Positions 40,390 through 51,459 of a DNA stretch of 64,000 nucleotides are shown here, piece by piece (the first letter of the stretch is position 1; each line of letters opens with the position of its first letter). The stretch is from Forficula auricularia (lineage: Eukaryota > Arthropoda > Insecta > Dermaptera > Forficulidae). The position numbers and the translations under genes are program-made. The DNA is taken from assembly GCA_024734495.1 (NCBI GenBank), contig JALMQS010000102.1:10573140-10637139 (forward strand), read 5' to 3'. The notes under the pieces were generated by a model. It had not been told where the DNA came from. It worked only from the letters and a program-made list of their open reading frames with translations, and searched no databases.

Positions 40390-40600
40390 TCAATACATAA
40401 CGAATAAAAATAATAAATAAATAAAGTAATAAATAGATAATAAATAAATCAATAAAACAATAAATAAATAATAAATAAGTAAATAAATAAATAGAACAAT
40501 AAAAAATAAATAAACAATAAAAAACAAATAAACAATAATAAATAAATAAATAATAAATAAATAAATAAATAAATAGAACAATAAAAAATAAATAAATAAT
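40390..40600. repeat. (TAAA)n-type low complexity
   Basis: Irregular AATAAATAA repeats; frames through it read as runs of Tyr, Leu, Phe and Ile and are not genes. Confidence 0.85.
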
Positions 40601-41049
40601 TAAAAATTGTCACAAATAATAAAATTTTCACAACCAAATATAAATTACGTATAATAACTATATATGTAATTGTCAATTGTACTATAGCTTGATCTTATTT
40701 GCTAGGATAAACCTAATCAATGAATAAATAAGAGTAAAAACAAACAAACAAACGTTCAATTAAACAAAACATCAATTCAGCAATAATATAAAAACAAACC
40801 ATTTTAATACAACATCAAAAATGAATTAATTTAATAAGAAGAAAGTATTAAAAAATAAAAAATTAAACATAGAAAAAAAAATTAATTTTTGGCAGTAAAT
40901 AATTTTTTGAAATAAAGGGGAAATATTGTTTTAGAGTAATTTATTGAAATATTTGTTAAAATTTAAGAATTGTTGAATTAATCAGCGTTTTGAATCCAAT
41001 TTTTTGTTGTAATTTTATGCTATTGGATTTCTTCACTCTCTGGTGGTAA

Positions 41050-42390
41050 TCTAAAACCAGGATTACGGAATATGGTCCCTAATTGTGAACAACTGTTTGT
41101 CAGCAGAGCAAATGTTCGCTCGCTCGCTTGGTGGGCAAAGCAGGAAGATTTAAAAATAAAAATGGAGCCCACGGTGGTAGTTGGTAGACAAATGGCCGCC
41201 TGCCCTCAAGGCCTCATCTCCTGCAAATGTAAGCGACTCCAAAGACAAGCCACACGAGAATTTACAATCAAAAACCAAACCAGTCAATTCCAAAAAATAT
41301 CCTTTTTCAAATATAATCAAAAACATTTTCTGATAAATCCAAATTCATCGATTTTTTTCGAAAACATTTCAATCCTAATCGAACATAAATTTAATTGATT
41401 AAAAAATAATATTTAAAAAATAACAACAAAACAAATAAATATTAATATTCTTTGTATTTTGATAAACATTTTTTTTTAAATGAATATAAATATTTAATTG
41501 TTGCCGAACAAAGAAACAAATTACATTTTTTTTAAAAATTCCAAAAATAACCAAAAAATAAATCGATTAGTTTTTTTTCTTTAAAAATTGAATTAATAAA
41601 AATATATATATTTTTTTGTTAGAGAAATTTTGTTTTAGAAGTGTACAAATATTTAATTATTTTCTAATAAAAAAAAAAATATATGAATATTTCCAAAAAT
41701 AACTAAAAATGAATAAAATTAAACTTTTACAAGAAAAATGTAAAAAATAATAAAAAGATAATTCTTTCGGGGATGAAATTCGTAAAATTAAGATAGTTTT
41801 TTGTTTTGTAGCAGACTTTTTTTCAGCTTACATGCAAATTATAAGTTGTTTTATGTAAGTTTGTTGAAATTAAATAAATGATTAAATTTATGTTTATTTG
41901 CGATTGGAAATGAATTTTTTTTGCAATTTTCAATCCGTTTGGCGTTTTATTTTCTATTTTTTATTTAATTTAATTAATATAAGCATGCGATTGCTCACCT
42001 GCAGTTTTTCCTGATCAGATGGTGTCGGCCATTGGGTTGACGTCAGCCCGAAGAAGAAGCAACCCTCCCCCCCGAGGACTAAATTTATCTTTTTGGCCCA
42101 CGTTCAGAGACCTAGTGAAGAGTTTTGGAAATTGATTTACGGGAATGGTTGAGTTGCAGTTGCACTTGCTACGTGAGGCTAACTCTTGGCCGGGTTACGT
42201 CCCCGTCGCCGTCGCCGTCCCCGTAGTAGTTGAACCCACCAGGAAAACCCGAGAAATGCTTTGGGGTCCGTCTTCGCCTGCCGAGCCATTGCACCGAGGG
42301 GCTCAGCCACACACACTTTCTGGCCCCCGCTGAGAGCAATTTCTCCTCGTACGAAAACACCCTGCCAACACCCACATTTACAAGACATTT
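41050..42390 (-). promoter_or_regulatory. Candidate Mohawk promoter / 5' untranslated exons
   Basis: A block richer in CpG than its surroundings and largely free of the window's repeats. On the - strand it has an excellent donor CTGCAG|GTGAGC at 42004 and an acceptor CATTTGCAG|GAG at 41241, so exons 42.39-42.005 kb and 41241 downward would be 5' UTR: the ATGs seen meet early stops (ATG GCC GAC ACC ATC TGA). A full CRE palindrome TGACGTCA lies at 42038-42045 with a CCAAT-type ATTGG just before it. It is 7-8 kb upstream of Mohawk exon A on the same strand. The + strand can also be read as a spliced 65-codon frame (see findings), so the assignment is tentative. Confidence 0.35.
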
Positions 42391-42674
42391 TTATTTTCAT
42401 TATTTACATAAATATAGATCAATTTTTATATCAAAAAATTAAAAACTATTCTTGATAAAAAAATTCATAATTCTGCTATAATTCTTGTATTCTTCAAATT
42501 GAATAGCGGGAAAAATGTATTTTAAGAAAGGAAATTTAAAAAAGCTCTGATAAAGTAGTTGATTGATATACTTAATTTCACGTCAGAAGGACTTTTGACT
42601 CCTCAAATATATAAGTGTATAGTTATATGAGTTAGATCTAACTACAATTGCAAATTTTCGCTCAATGGACCATA

Positions 42675-43300
42675 ACTTCTTCATCTTTTATATTAATAAA
42701 AGGGAATGTCTGTCTGTCCGTGGTCTCCAGAAGAAGGTACCTATAGCAAGCAAAGTTCACAAAAGTTGGGCGAGGGGAGGGAGTCCAGGGGCCGAAGCCT
42801 TCTGATTAACCTGGTTCTGGCCTTGGTTTTGGTCTTGCTGGTGGGGATCGATGGGGGTCTGTCAATTGAACATACAATCAACATATTTTGTTTTTTCTTA
42901 TATTACTATGTGTATCTTATTATATTAGACGAGCAAAGTTTGTATATATAAATATATCCGGACCGGTGTTGGACATTCGATCTGTCACGGTCTCATCTTC
43001 GGCTAAATTGTTTTTGATGGGTTTTTTGTTAATTGAAACAATTATTCACAGGTGGTTGGTTGTCTCGATAAAAATGTTTATTTTTATTCAATTTCCTTTT
43101 AATAAATAATTGTTTTTTTTAATTTTATATCCCACAATAAGATCATTATAATTATTATTATATATTAAAAGTTGAGCAATTTAATTGATTAAAAATCGAG
43201 TTTTAAATCCCACGAATATTAATTTGACAATTTAATTGATGAACTCAAAATTGTTATTTAATTAAAAAAAAATTATTATTTATTATTATTATTATTATTT
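42675..43300 (+). repeat. Unclassified repeat fragments
   Basis: AATGTCTGTCTGTCCG and GGGAGTCCAGGGGCCGAAGC recall the scrap at 21.66 kb. 42930-43090 has GACGAGCAAAGTTTGTATAT, faintly like family E. Confidence 0.4.
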
Positions 43301-43311
43301 TTTTTATAAAT

Positions 43312-43525
43312 TTTATTAAACCAATTATTTTACATTAATTAATGTCATACATTGTATTTTTTGCTTCGATTCCGGAGATTACTTCTCCACCATCGAGTGT
43401 CCTTATTCATCTTTTTAGTCCTTGTTTTTAATAAGAGGAAAAAATCTAATTAGATAAAAAAAACCTCTTTTCCGATAATTATTTCAATTCCATTATTCCC
43501 CAATCAAGTCGATTGGTTGTCAATC
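43312..43525 (+). repeat. Repeat L, uninterrupted copy
   Basis: Matches 13130-13700 without the hammerhead element; gives the empty site AATTAGATAAAAAAAACCTC. Confidence 0.82.
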
Positions 43526-43619
43526 TCTCATCCAATCCCTAATGTCTTTATTATTTATTTATATACCTATATTCCTATATATACATAATCTGTGGGCCAC
43601 TGGGTGCGTGGGCGGGGGT

Positions 43620-43860
43620 GGGGCTATATTTCCAAGTACTTCCAAATATTTCCAAGTACTTTCAAATATTTCCAAGTACTTCCAAATATTCCCAAGTACT
43701 TCCAAATATTTCCCAAGTACTTCCAAATATTTCCAAGTACTTTCAAATATTTCCAAGTACTTTTCAAATATTTCCAAGTACTTCCAAATATTTTCCAAGT
43801 ACTTCCAAAATACTTCCAAAGAGGTGTAAACCTGCACTTCCAATCTCGGATCACCTCTCG
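43620..43860. repeat. 20-bp minisatellite of the CGAGGGG element, copy 2
   Basis: About nine units of TTTCCAAGTACTTCCAAATA with small length changes. The right end GGATCACCTCTCG is kept, the left end is lost. Open frames in it are repeat artefacts. Confidence 0.82.
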
Positions 43861-43869
43861 GTTATACCT

Positions 43870-44215
43870 ATATACACTGCGGGCAAAAAAAACGTAACAC
43901 TTAGATTAAAAAAAAAACTAATGAAATGTATCTTTAATGCAATGAAATTGAATAAACTTTTAATATGATATATTTTTAACCTTTCTTAATAAGTGTTTAA
44001 CACTTGTTGCTGTCGTACCAAGAACATTGGCTACGTATCTGTAGCTGCGCCCATCCTCGATTAACGCAACGGCTTTCGCAGAATCTCGTAATCCCAGGTA
44101 ACACACAATATCCTCAGAATATTCAAGAAGATTTAAATGTCCTTAGAATATCCTTAGAATATTCTGAGGATATTGTGGTTACCTGGGATGCTAAGTCTAA
44201 AAGAAGACACTCAAA
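43870..44215 (-). pseudogene. Tc1-like transposon fragment, N-terminal domain
   Basis: CACTGCGGGCAAAAAAAACG at 43876 looks like a Tc1-type terminal repeat. Reverse strand encodes DSAKAVALIEDGRSYRYVAN then VLGTTATSV, a helix-turn-helix of a Tc1-like transposase. No catalytic domain. Split by a hairpin at 44091-44189. Confidence 0.65.
44091..44189. mobile_element. Hairpin MITE, 99 bp
   Basis: ATCCCAGGTAAC at the left mirrors GTTACCTGGGAT at the right, and CAATATCCTCAGAATATTC mirrors GAATATTCTGAGGATATTG. Confidence 0.75.
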
Positions 44216-44374
44216 TAATGGATTTCAAGCATATTATTAAAAGCAAAAAATGATTATAATAAGGATATTAGATTTCACAAAAAATTTGATAAATATCAAA
44301 TTATCCGCTTATATCTCATTTAAATTGTAAATTCAATAAAAGGGACAAAAACGGGACTATCTTTAACACAATTT

Positions 44375-44720
44375 TTCAGGACATTATAAAGAAATATCCG
44401 AATTATGCACTTGTTTTCACCGATGGCTCAAAATTTGAAACAAAAGTAGGTTGCGCCTTCAAACACAATAATTTTGAATTAAATTTTAGACTTCCGCCAT
44501 TTCCAGCATCTTCATCGCAGAACTAAAAGCTATCGAATTAGGTCTTACTTATATTACTGGAAGGATTCTATTCTTCGCATCCCTTGGTGCAGAGGATCCA
44601 GTCTCTGTTTGGAGAGCGGTCGGAGTTTGAAAGTCTTTTTTGTGGGTGCCAGGACATAGGGGAATTGTTGGTAACGAGGCAACAGATATTTTGGCCAAAC
44701 GGGCGTGCAAATAAGCCCTC
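44375..44720 (+). pseudogene. LINE ribonuclease H domain remnant
   Basis: YPNYALVFTDGSKFETKVGC, then after a break FIAELKAIELGLTYI, then WVPGHRGIVGNEATDILAKR. These are the DGSK, ELKAI and GHRGI-GNE-AD motifs of RNase H in Jockey/I-type elements. At least two frame breaks. Confidence 0.85.
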
Positions 44721-44736
44721 TATAGATTTCGGTACC

Positions 44737-45449
44737 GCGACATTTCAGCCCCCGACAAAATATCCCCCGACATAACATCTTCTGACAAAATATTCCCCAG
44801 TATAAGGGAGAATACAAAAGAGATTAAGTGAGAAGCTTATAATCATAGTTTTGAATAATATAAACAGACTTTCATATTTTGGCGGCTAATTAGCCGTTTG
44901 AAAGTGCTGCTGTCTGTCGTTAGATTTTCTAGCTAATTTATTATTTTTACTATCTATAATATAGTATTTATCATCTATGTTTACATTACACAATTATTGA
45001 TTGTTTGTTAAAAGTGTTATTAATCATTATCGTTATTAATTATTATTATAATATTGGGCGAAAATATAGCGCCCCAAACACACCCCGCCCGACGATTGGC
45101 TGGTTCGGTTTTCAATGTGTGTTTGATTAGAAAAAAAAATGGGAGCCCGAAACACACCCCGCCCGGACTAAACTTTCGGAGATTCGGTTAATATAAGTAT
45201 ATTCAGTTCGGCTCGGTTGGGTTCGTATAGCTCCTTTTCGGGCTTGGTTTTTAGACGGTTCGGTTGGCGTCAGCCAGAGCCGAGAAGGAGCTATACGAGC
45301 ACAACCGAGCCGAGCTGAATATATGATTAACCGAACCGGAGTCGATTTGCATTACTCAGATTCACGAGGGGAAGGGTTATTTTGTCATGAGATATTTTGT
45401 CTGAAGGATATTTTGTCGGGGGATGTTTTGTCGGGGGCTGAAATGTCGC
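44737..45449. mobile_element. Foldback element with inner palindrome
   Basis: GCGACATTTCAGCCCCCGAC and repeated CGACAAAATAT at the left mirror ATATTTTGTCGGGGG and CTGAAATGTCGC at the right. Inside, 45184-45335 is a second palindrome (GAGCCGAGCTGAATATAT). AAACACACCCCGCCCG occurs twice (near 45076 and 45153). Confidence 0.82.
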
Positions 45450-45451
45450 CG

Positions 45452-46302
45452 AATCATAGATGGGGAAATTATGGAGTTACGAATGGAAGAATGAAAAAAG
45501 ACTACTTAAACGAGTAAAACCAGTTGATAGTCCCTTTGAAATATATAATCTGAGCATACGAATGCAGACTATCATAACAAGATTAAGAAAAGGGATTTGT
45601 TTTTTTTTCACACGGTCATTGAGGATTCTGAAGACAGGATCCCCTGTCCGATCCAGTCCTAGCGCTCACCGCTAGATGGCACCTCATACATAGTAGTTTG
45701 TTCAAATAAACAATACTTTAATATTAGTAATAATACTTTAAGTGAACAACAGTCAAATTGTCAAACACATTGTACACTACATGAATTAATCTATTTATAA
45801 TGAAATAATAAATCAATGAATTATTGAGAGACGAGTTGGCGCGTGTAATCCCGTGAGCGTAAATGTTATATGGATATCTATCTTGTTTTTTTTTATTTTT
45901 GCTGTTTTTTACAATGGCCGGATAGTTTATATTATTTTGTCATAATAATTAAGAGAAATACCTGGAAAATATATAAATTATAAATAATTACCCGGTACAT
46001 TCAGCAGGCAAGTTTTGCCCGAATATTAAATTGACATATATTTTTTAGCGGAACGTGTTAGAACTGTCTGAAACAGGTAAAATCATTCAAACATGATTTT
46101 TAAAATAGAAATCGAATGAGTTTTTCAATTTATTTATTTCAATTTTTCAAGACCTAATTAAATTTCCCTTATTTTGGGCNNNNNNNNNNNNNNNNNACCC
46201 TCGGCACAAAAACTTTCAATTTATTTGCTGGTAGTTAATAAATTGTTTTTCTAAAGTTGTTTTAGGTTCTTGTGAGCTATCAAATGTGTAAAGATTATCT
46301 GT
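45452..46302. other. Unannotated DNA with N gap
   Basis: No gene or repeat recognised. 46180-46196 is a run of 17 N, an assembly gap of unknown true size. Confidence 0.6.
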
Positions 46303-46340
46303 GAGACTGATGATGGCACATCGGTGTCGAAACGTCTCTC
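46303..46340 (+). ncRNA. Hammerhead ribozyme, complete minimal type I
   Basis: CUGAUGA (46307-46313), helix II GGCAC/GUGUC (one G-U) with AUCG loop, GAAA (46329-46332), ACGU, C at cleavage position 46336, helix I GAGA/UCUC. One extra U before helix II. An A-rich tail follows, as at the end of a retroelement. Confidence 0.78.
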
Positions 46341-46791
46341 AATGACAATAAATAATTAAAAAAAAAAATTGATATTATCAAGTATAATTGATTACCCTCT
46401 CCTATATCATAGACAAATTTACCACTCAAAGTTCTGACTATATAAAAATAAATTTAATATAATATTTAGCACAACATTCTAGAAAATTCAGTTCAGTTCA
46501 AATTGAATGACAAAAAAGCTCTTAAAATTTTTCTGGTTGAAGATTTTGATCATTAAATTTATGAAAAGAAAAATTTTGGGGATTAAAAACCCCATGAATT
46601 TTTTTTATTATTTTCAAAATGATTCGTATTCGATTTTCAAAATCCGTAAGGAGCCAATGTATTTCAGCGTATACGAGTTACAGAGCTCTCTGGCGGCTCG
46701 GAATGGGCAATAAAATGGCGGGAACAGCTCTTTTTATAACTATAATTAAATTATTAAAGAATTATCATATAAAAATCAAAGAAATAAATTA
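46341..46791. other. AT-rich DNA
   Basis: CTCTCTGGCGGCTCGGA at 46685 returns inverted near 47348 (TCCGAGCCGCTAGAGAG), so it may be one end of an older element around the next insertion. Confidence 0.4.
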
Positions 46792-47056
46792 CTATAATAA
46801 TAAAACTTGAGCAAGATGCGAGGTAGGTTTCACAAAAAAAGAAATAAAACAAAATTGAGTTTTGAATTCGATATATTTCGGGGGTCAGCCCATCATTTCA
46901 TCAGTTTTCTTGGGATCACCCCCGAAATATATCGAATTCAAAACTCAATTTTGTTTTATTTCTTTTTTTGTTAAACCTACCTCGCATCTTGCTCAAATTT
47001 TATTATTATATTAAAATTTTTCACCTAGAACCAACACCTAACTCCTTAAAAGTTAT
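46792..47056. mobile_element. Palindromic PLE-derived element, 265 bp
   Basis: Inverse orientation of 14326-14530; arms around CCCGAAATATATCGAATTC; ends CTCCTTAAAAGTTAT. Exact 10-bp duplication AAATAAATTA (46782-46791, 47057-47066). On the - strand the left arm keeps CUGAUGA (46904-46898) and GAAA (46879-46876) but helix II is enlarged. Confidence 0.86.
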
Positions 47057-47066
47057 AAATAAATTA

Positions 47067-48341
47067 GAAGTTAATTTTATATAGGGTACTTACATTTCAG
47101 GATTTTTAGGTCGATTAAAAAAGTATATTCTTTTCTGATTTTGTGTTGCGAAAGCAACCTTTCACAAAACATTGCCGTCGAGAACTAGGCATATTTAATA
47201 ATATTTTAATCTATAAATTTGTAGGTTGGAAAATTTTCTAAATGAACGTTTCGTACAAAACCTGTATGAATCTTTTATCTATGGCAAAGGCTTTGATTGT
47301 CCTATGTCTATGATCTTTGAATAGCTCTTAAGGACTAAGAATTATGTTCTCCGAGCCGCTAGAGAGCGCTTTTCGATATTCGGTAGCTTTCCACTCTATA
47401 TTACTCTATGATATATTGCTTTTAGAAAAGGAAAAAAAAACTAAAATAACTCCAAAATTGTAATTTAAATTGTTTTTACTTTAGTCATGCGTTTCATTAA
47501 AATATTTCAAGTTGAGTCCATTAACAAGAGATAAAAATTTATATAGTATTTTTTTGTAATTTAATATCCCAGAGGGAGATGCTTTTTACGCATCATAAAA
47601 AGTACGTCTCATTCAATTCTAAACGATTCAATTATTTAAATTACTAAGAGTAAGTAATATATCAAAAAATAAAAATGACCTATTAATCGATGTTCACCAT
47701 TTATTACATAGATGACAAGTTATTTGAAAATAATGGAAATGGAATTTTGATGGATAGAAAGTGGTTTTTGATAATTGAAACCATTTCAAGCTTATTTTAT
47801 AACATATTTTAACAAATGAATTGTGACTTCACAATCACGATCAATACCAATCCTTTATGCAAACATATAAGCTTTAGAGGAATTTTTAATTATAAATATT
47901 TATTAAAACTGATTCATTAGATCTCTTTAGTGGCAGAGACAGGAATGTTTTCTATGTCATTTATTTGAGACAATAAAAGGCTTGTTTTTATCTCCATTTT
48001 AATATCAATTTAATTTTGAAAAAAACTTCAATATATAGGTATATATATAATATTCAATAAATTTAATATCTCAAGTATTTTGAAAGATATAAGAGTCCTC
48101 ATCTTCCACTTGGCTGGTTTATTCGAAATTATTTTTTCTTTCGTTATAGTAGAAAGACTATTTTTTGAAGTGTATCATTTTCTTCGTTGGATAAAAATGT
48201 TTATTGTTTATTTTTAGAATTTTGAAATAAGTATAAATATGTTCCAATCATAAAAGTGACTAGAAATAATTAAGCTAACATTGATATTTTTAATGGAAAG
48301 ATTTAAGTATCTTTTTTTGAAAAATGATGAAATCTTTTCAA
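47067..48341. other. AT-rich DNA without recognised features
   Basis: No coding frame, RNA or repeat recognised in 1.3 kb apart from the inverted scrap at 47348. Confidence 0.5.
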
Positions 48342-49262
48342 AAATAAGCTGACGTGTTCTGATGTGGCCATCCACTTTACTTTACCATACAACCTGGCCC
48401 CCTCATTTATATTTAATAAAATTATTTATAATCATGTAGGGAGGGGGTTAGTTTTTGCATTTTTAGACTCCTGGGGGCCCACTGATTATGAATACAAAAT
48501 TTGGTTGAGTTTAATACAAGAGCCTAGATTTTCATTTTTTGACCCTACACCCCCACCCCCCTTTTGGGTGATTACTTTTTGCAATTTTAGACTTCTGGGG
48601 TCTCACTGATTATGTATACAAAATTTGGTTGAGTTTGGTAAATGGCCAAGATTTTCCATTTTTGACCCCCCTCCCCATTTTGGGCGGTTGTTTTTTGCAT
48701 TTTTAGATTTCTGGGATCCCACTGATTATGTATACAAAATTTGGTTGAGTTTGCTCAAATGGCCTATATTTTTAATTTTTAATCCTTCTTCACCCCCCTT
48801 AATTTTGAGTCGATATGCACCAAAATCTAATCAGCTCTTAATCTCAATGGACCAAAACTACGTGTGAAATTTGGTTTTGATATTCAAACTAGTTTTCGAG
48901 ATAGCTCGTCCACAAAAATTTGGTAACGCAAAGACCAACTAACAGACTAACTAAGGGGCAGTTGTATGTTGGTTGATAAACTCTTTTAACGCACAGACTA
49001 ACGAACAACCAGACAACCGGACAACCAGACAACCAGACAGTCTAACAGACATTTTGACAAAACAATTATTATCTCGAAAAATAGAATTTTTTCGATGTTC
49101 ACTTATTAAATTAAATTTTGTTGAGCGAAATGCCATGGTTTTCTCTTAATTTTTTTAATCAAAATAGTTTCAGCCGTTTTTGAGATATTTCGAAAAAAAT
49201 AAGGAAAAACCCACTTTTTTCATGCACGATAACAATACTCGACCATACCCTGTATGGTAAAG
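48342..49262 (-). repeat. Family B reversed copy with three modules
   Basis: Starts ATAAGCTGACGTGTTCTGAT, three tandem modules with GTATACAAAATTTGGTTGAG, ends CCCTGTATGGTAAAGTAA. Confidence 0.78.
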
Positions 49263-49264
49263 TA

Positions 49265-49832
49265 ATAGAATTCAGGTAGGTATAGTAACCAAATATAAGG
49301 ATTTAATTTTAAGGTCAAAATCTAAGATTTTAGTAGAAAATAATTAAGTTTAGATTGCATATTAGTGGTTTCATTTCCCTCAGAAGTTGAACCCGAGCAC
49401 TAACATACCTTTCCATATTCAATGTAAACATTTTTCTACTAAAATCCTGAATTTTGACCTTAAAGTAAATTTTTTATTGATAGATATTTTTGTTGGAAAT
49501 AGATTTTTGAATGTATGATAGCTTTTTTACATAAATGCCTACTAGACAAATACATATGTAAGGTAGCAGGTTCTTAAACAACAAAAATCAAATTCAAAAA
49601 TCTATTTCCAACAAAAATATCTATCAATAAGAATTTAATTTTAAGGTCACAATCTAGAATTTTAGTAGAAAAATGTTTATTTGAATATTGAAAGTATGTT
49701 AATGCTCGGGTTCAACTTCTGAGATGGAATGCCTCTAATATCCAACGTAAACATAATTATTTTCTACTAAAATCTTAGATTTTGACTAGAAATAAATCCT
49801 TATATTTGGTTATATACCTGAGTTCTATTTTT
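49265..49832. mobile_element. Foldback element whose arms are palindromes
   Basis: Outer mirror: AGAATTCAGGTAGGTATAGT / TATACCTGAGTTCTATT and TTGTTGGAAATAGATTTTTG near the centre (49555). Each arm is itself inverted: TCTAAGATTTTAGTAGAAAA facing TTTCTACTAAAATC. SINE-like CTCGGGTTCAACTTCTGA in each arm. Confidence 0.82.
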
Positions 49833-50799
49833 TGAAAAGATTACATCTTTTTTCAAAAAAAGATTTTTGTTGTTTAAGTACCTACACCATATATGTATTT
49901 ATCTAGTAGGTATTTATGTAAAAAGTTTATCACTACTGAAAAAACTTCTCAAAGGGCCAAGGATTAAGAGAATTATCGGTAGTTCTAAGATTTCGGGTTT
50001 TTCTAAAATGTGAGAATTAGTTTCTTAAAGTATACATTATTTTGAGAAAACACGATATTTTGAAACGTAATAATGACATCAATCCAACTAGGATTTTTTC
50101 ATCTTTTTAAGGTTCATTTTAAAAAGTAAATCAGGAGGACCTATTAGTGTCGCTACATTGTCTGTCTGTATGTTAACATTCTGCTTGTAAACTAACTAGG
50201 ATAAAATTGAATATATATATTCAGTTCTATGAAAGTGTATATATTTATTGTCAAGCATTATTATAAATGTGTTAATCGAATGATTATTTTAGTGTTAGTC
50301 GAATCTTATGTAGGGTCAAAATTTTTATTTTCGAGTGTGAGAAATTCCTTTAAAAATCTCTTCAAGTAAATTAGGTTTAATTTTTCAAATTTTATTTCGA
50401 ATTAAAATGACGATATGAGAGATCTCCAAATTACTATTTTATTTTTGTACCTGTCGGTGTTTATAAACAGCTTAACTTAATAAAATCCAAAAAATTCCAC
50501 AAATTCACTCATTCATTCCTTATCAACGACAAATAAGAATGAATTTGATATCGCAAGTATTTTATTTTAAAATCAATAGACGGACAAAAGTGTCCTTACA
50601 CCCCATAATACAAATATGTTAAATCAACTGGTGAGGTCAGCACACGACTTTCACATTCTCAAAACATTTATAAATCATCATTCTTATAATTTACACCCCC
50701 TTCCTTTTATTTCAATCCGATTTAAAATTCATACACGACTATTATAACTCATATCACAAAATAAAGTACACCGAATTTACAAAAAAATCGTTAATGCCG

Positions 50800-51030
50800 G
50801 TACGAAAAATATTAAATGTAAATGTCCACTTTCGGTGTTCCGATTTCAACCAAATGCTGTTGTACTCCTTCTAGGCTTTATCGTGCTTAATTTTCGAATT
50901 TCGTACCTCTGAGATTTATGGTCATGAAAACACATGGGGGGTACATACATACGTAAGCACTGACCAATAGAATTTTTGGTGTTTAAGGCCTCTGGGGACC
51001 ACAATATCCGGTTTTATGTCCTAAATCCGC
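50800..51030 (-). repeat. Repeat I, inverted relative to 56.1 kb
   Basis: ATGTCCACTTTCGGTGTTCC to GTTTTATGTCCTAAATCCGC; reverse of 56125-56365. Confidence 0.72.
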
Positions 51031-51459
51031 TTTCAAACTTATTAAGGTCATCGATTCCTTCCACCTAGGCGTTACAAAATTAAATTAACTTTTTCATCTC
51101 TGAGACAAGATCTCGAGTCAGGATCATAAGCGAACGATCATAATGTAACAAATATAAATGTAGTAAAATTCTGGAAGCTAAATGATAATTCAATAACTGT
51201 AACTTTAAACAAGATCGAAAGACAAAATACAAATAAAATATCAGAGGAATCTACACTGGCAGACCGCAAACAAGACATCACCAATCACATGCAATCCGAT
51301 CCCTCCAGATAGATTGATCTCAGGAATTCCAAAGAGTCATGGAATATACAGAGATTAGACAAAAGCGCTGGCCCGATTTTGAGGAGGAATAAAAAAAATA
51401 AACGTAAAGACTTAAAACTTTGTTATTGTGATCTATATATAATCCTTTTTTTAATCAAG

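Noticed and set aside
40390..40676. Frames with long Tyr/Leu/Ile runs resembling membrane proteins
   Set aside because: Translation of a (TAAA)n-type simple repeat.
43620..43820. Regular short repeats suggesting a CRISPR array
   Set aside because: There are no unique spacers, the unit is a plain 20-bp tandem repeat, and the DNA is eukaryotic.
43542..43968. Open frames of about 100 codons on both strands with repeated KYFQIFPSTS or WKYLEIF-type units
   Set aside because: They come from the 20-bp minisatellite, which is open in several frames; the same happens at 59693-60001.
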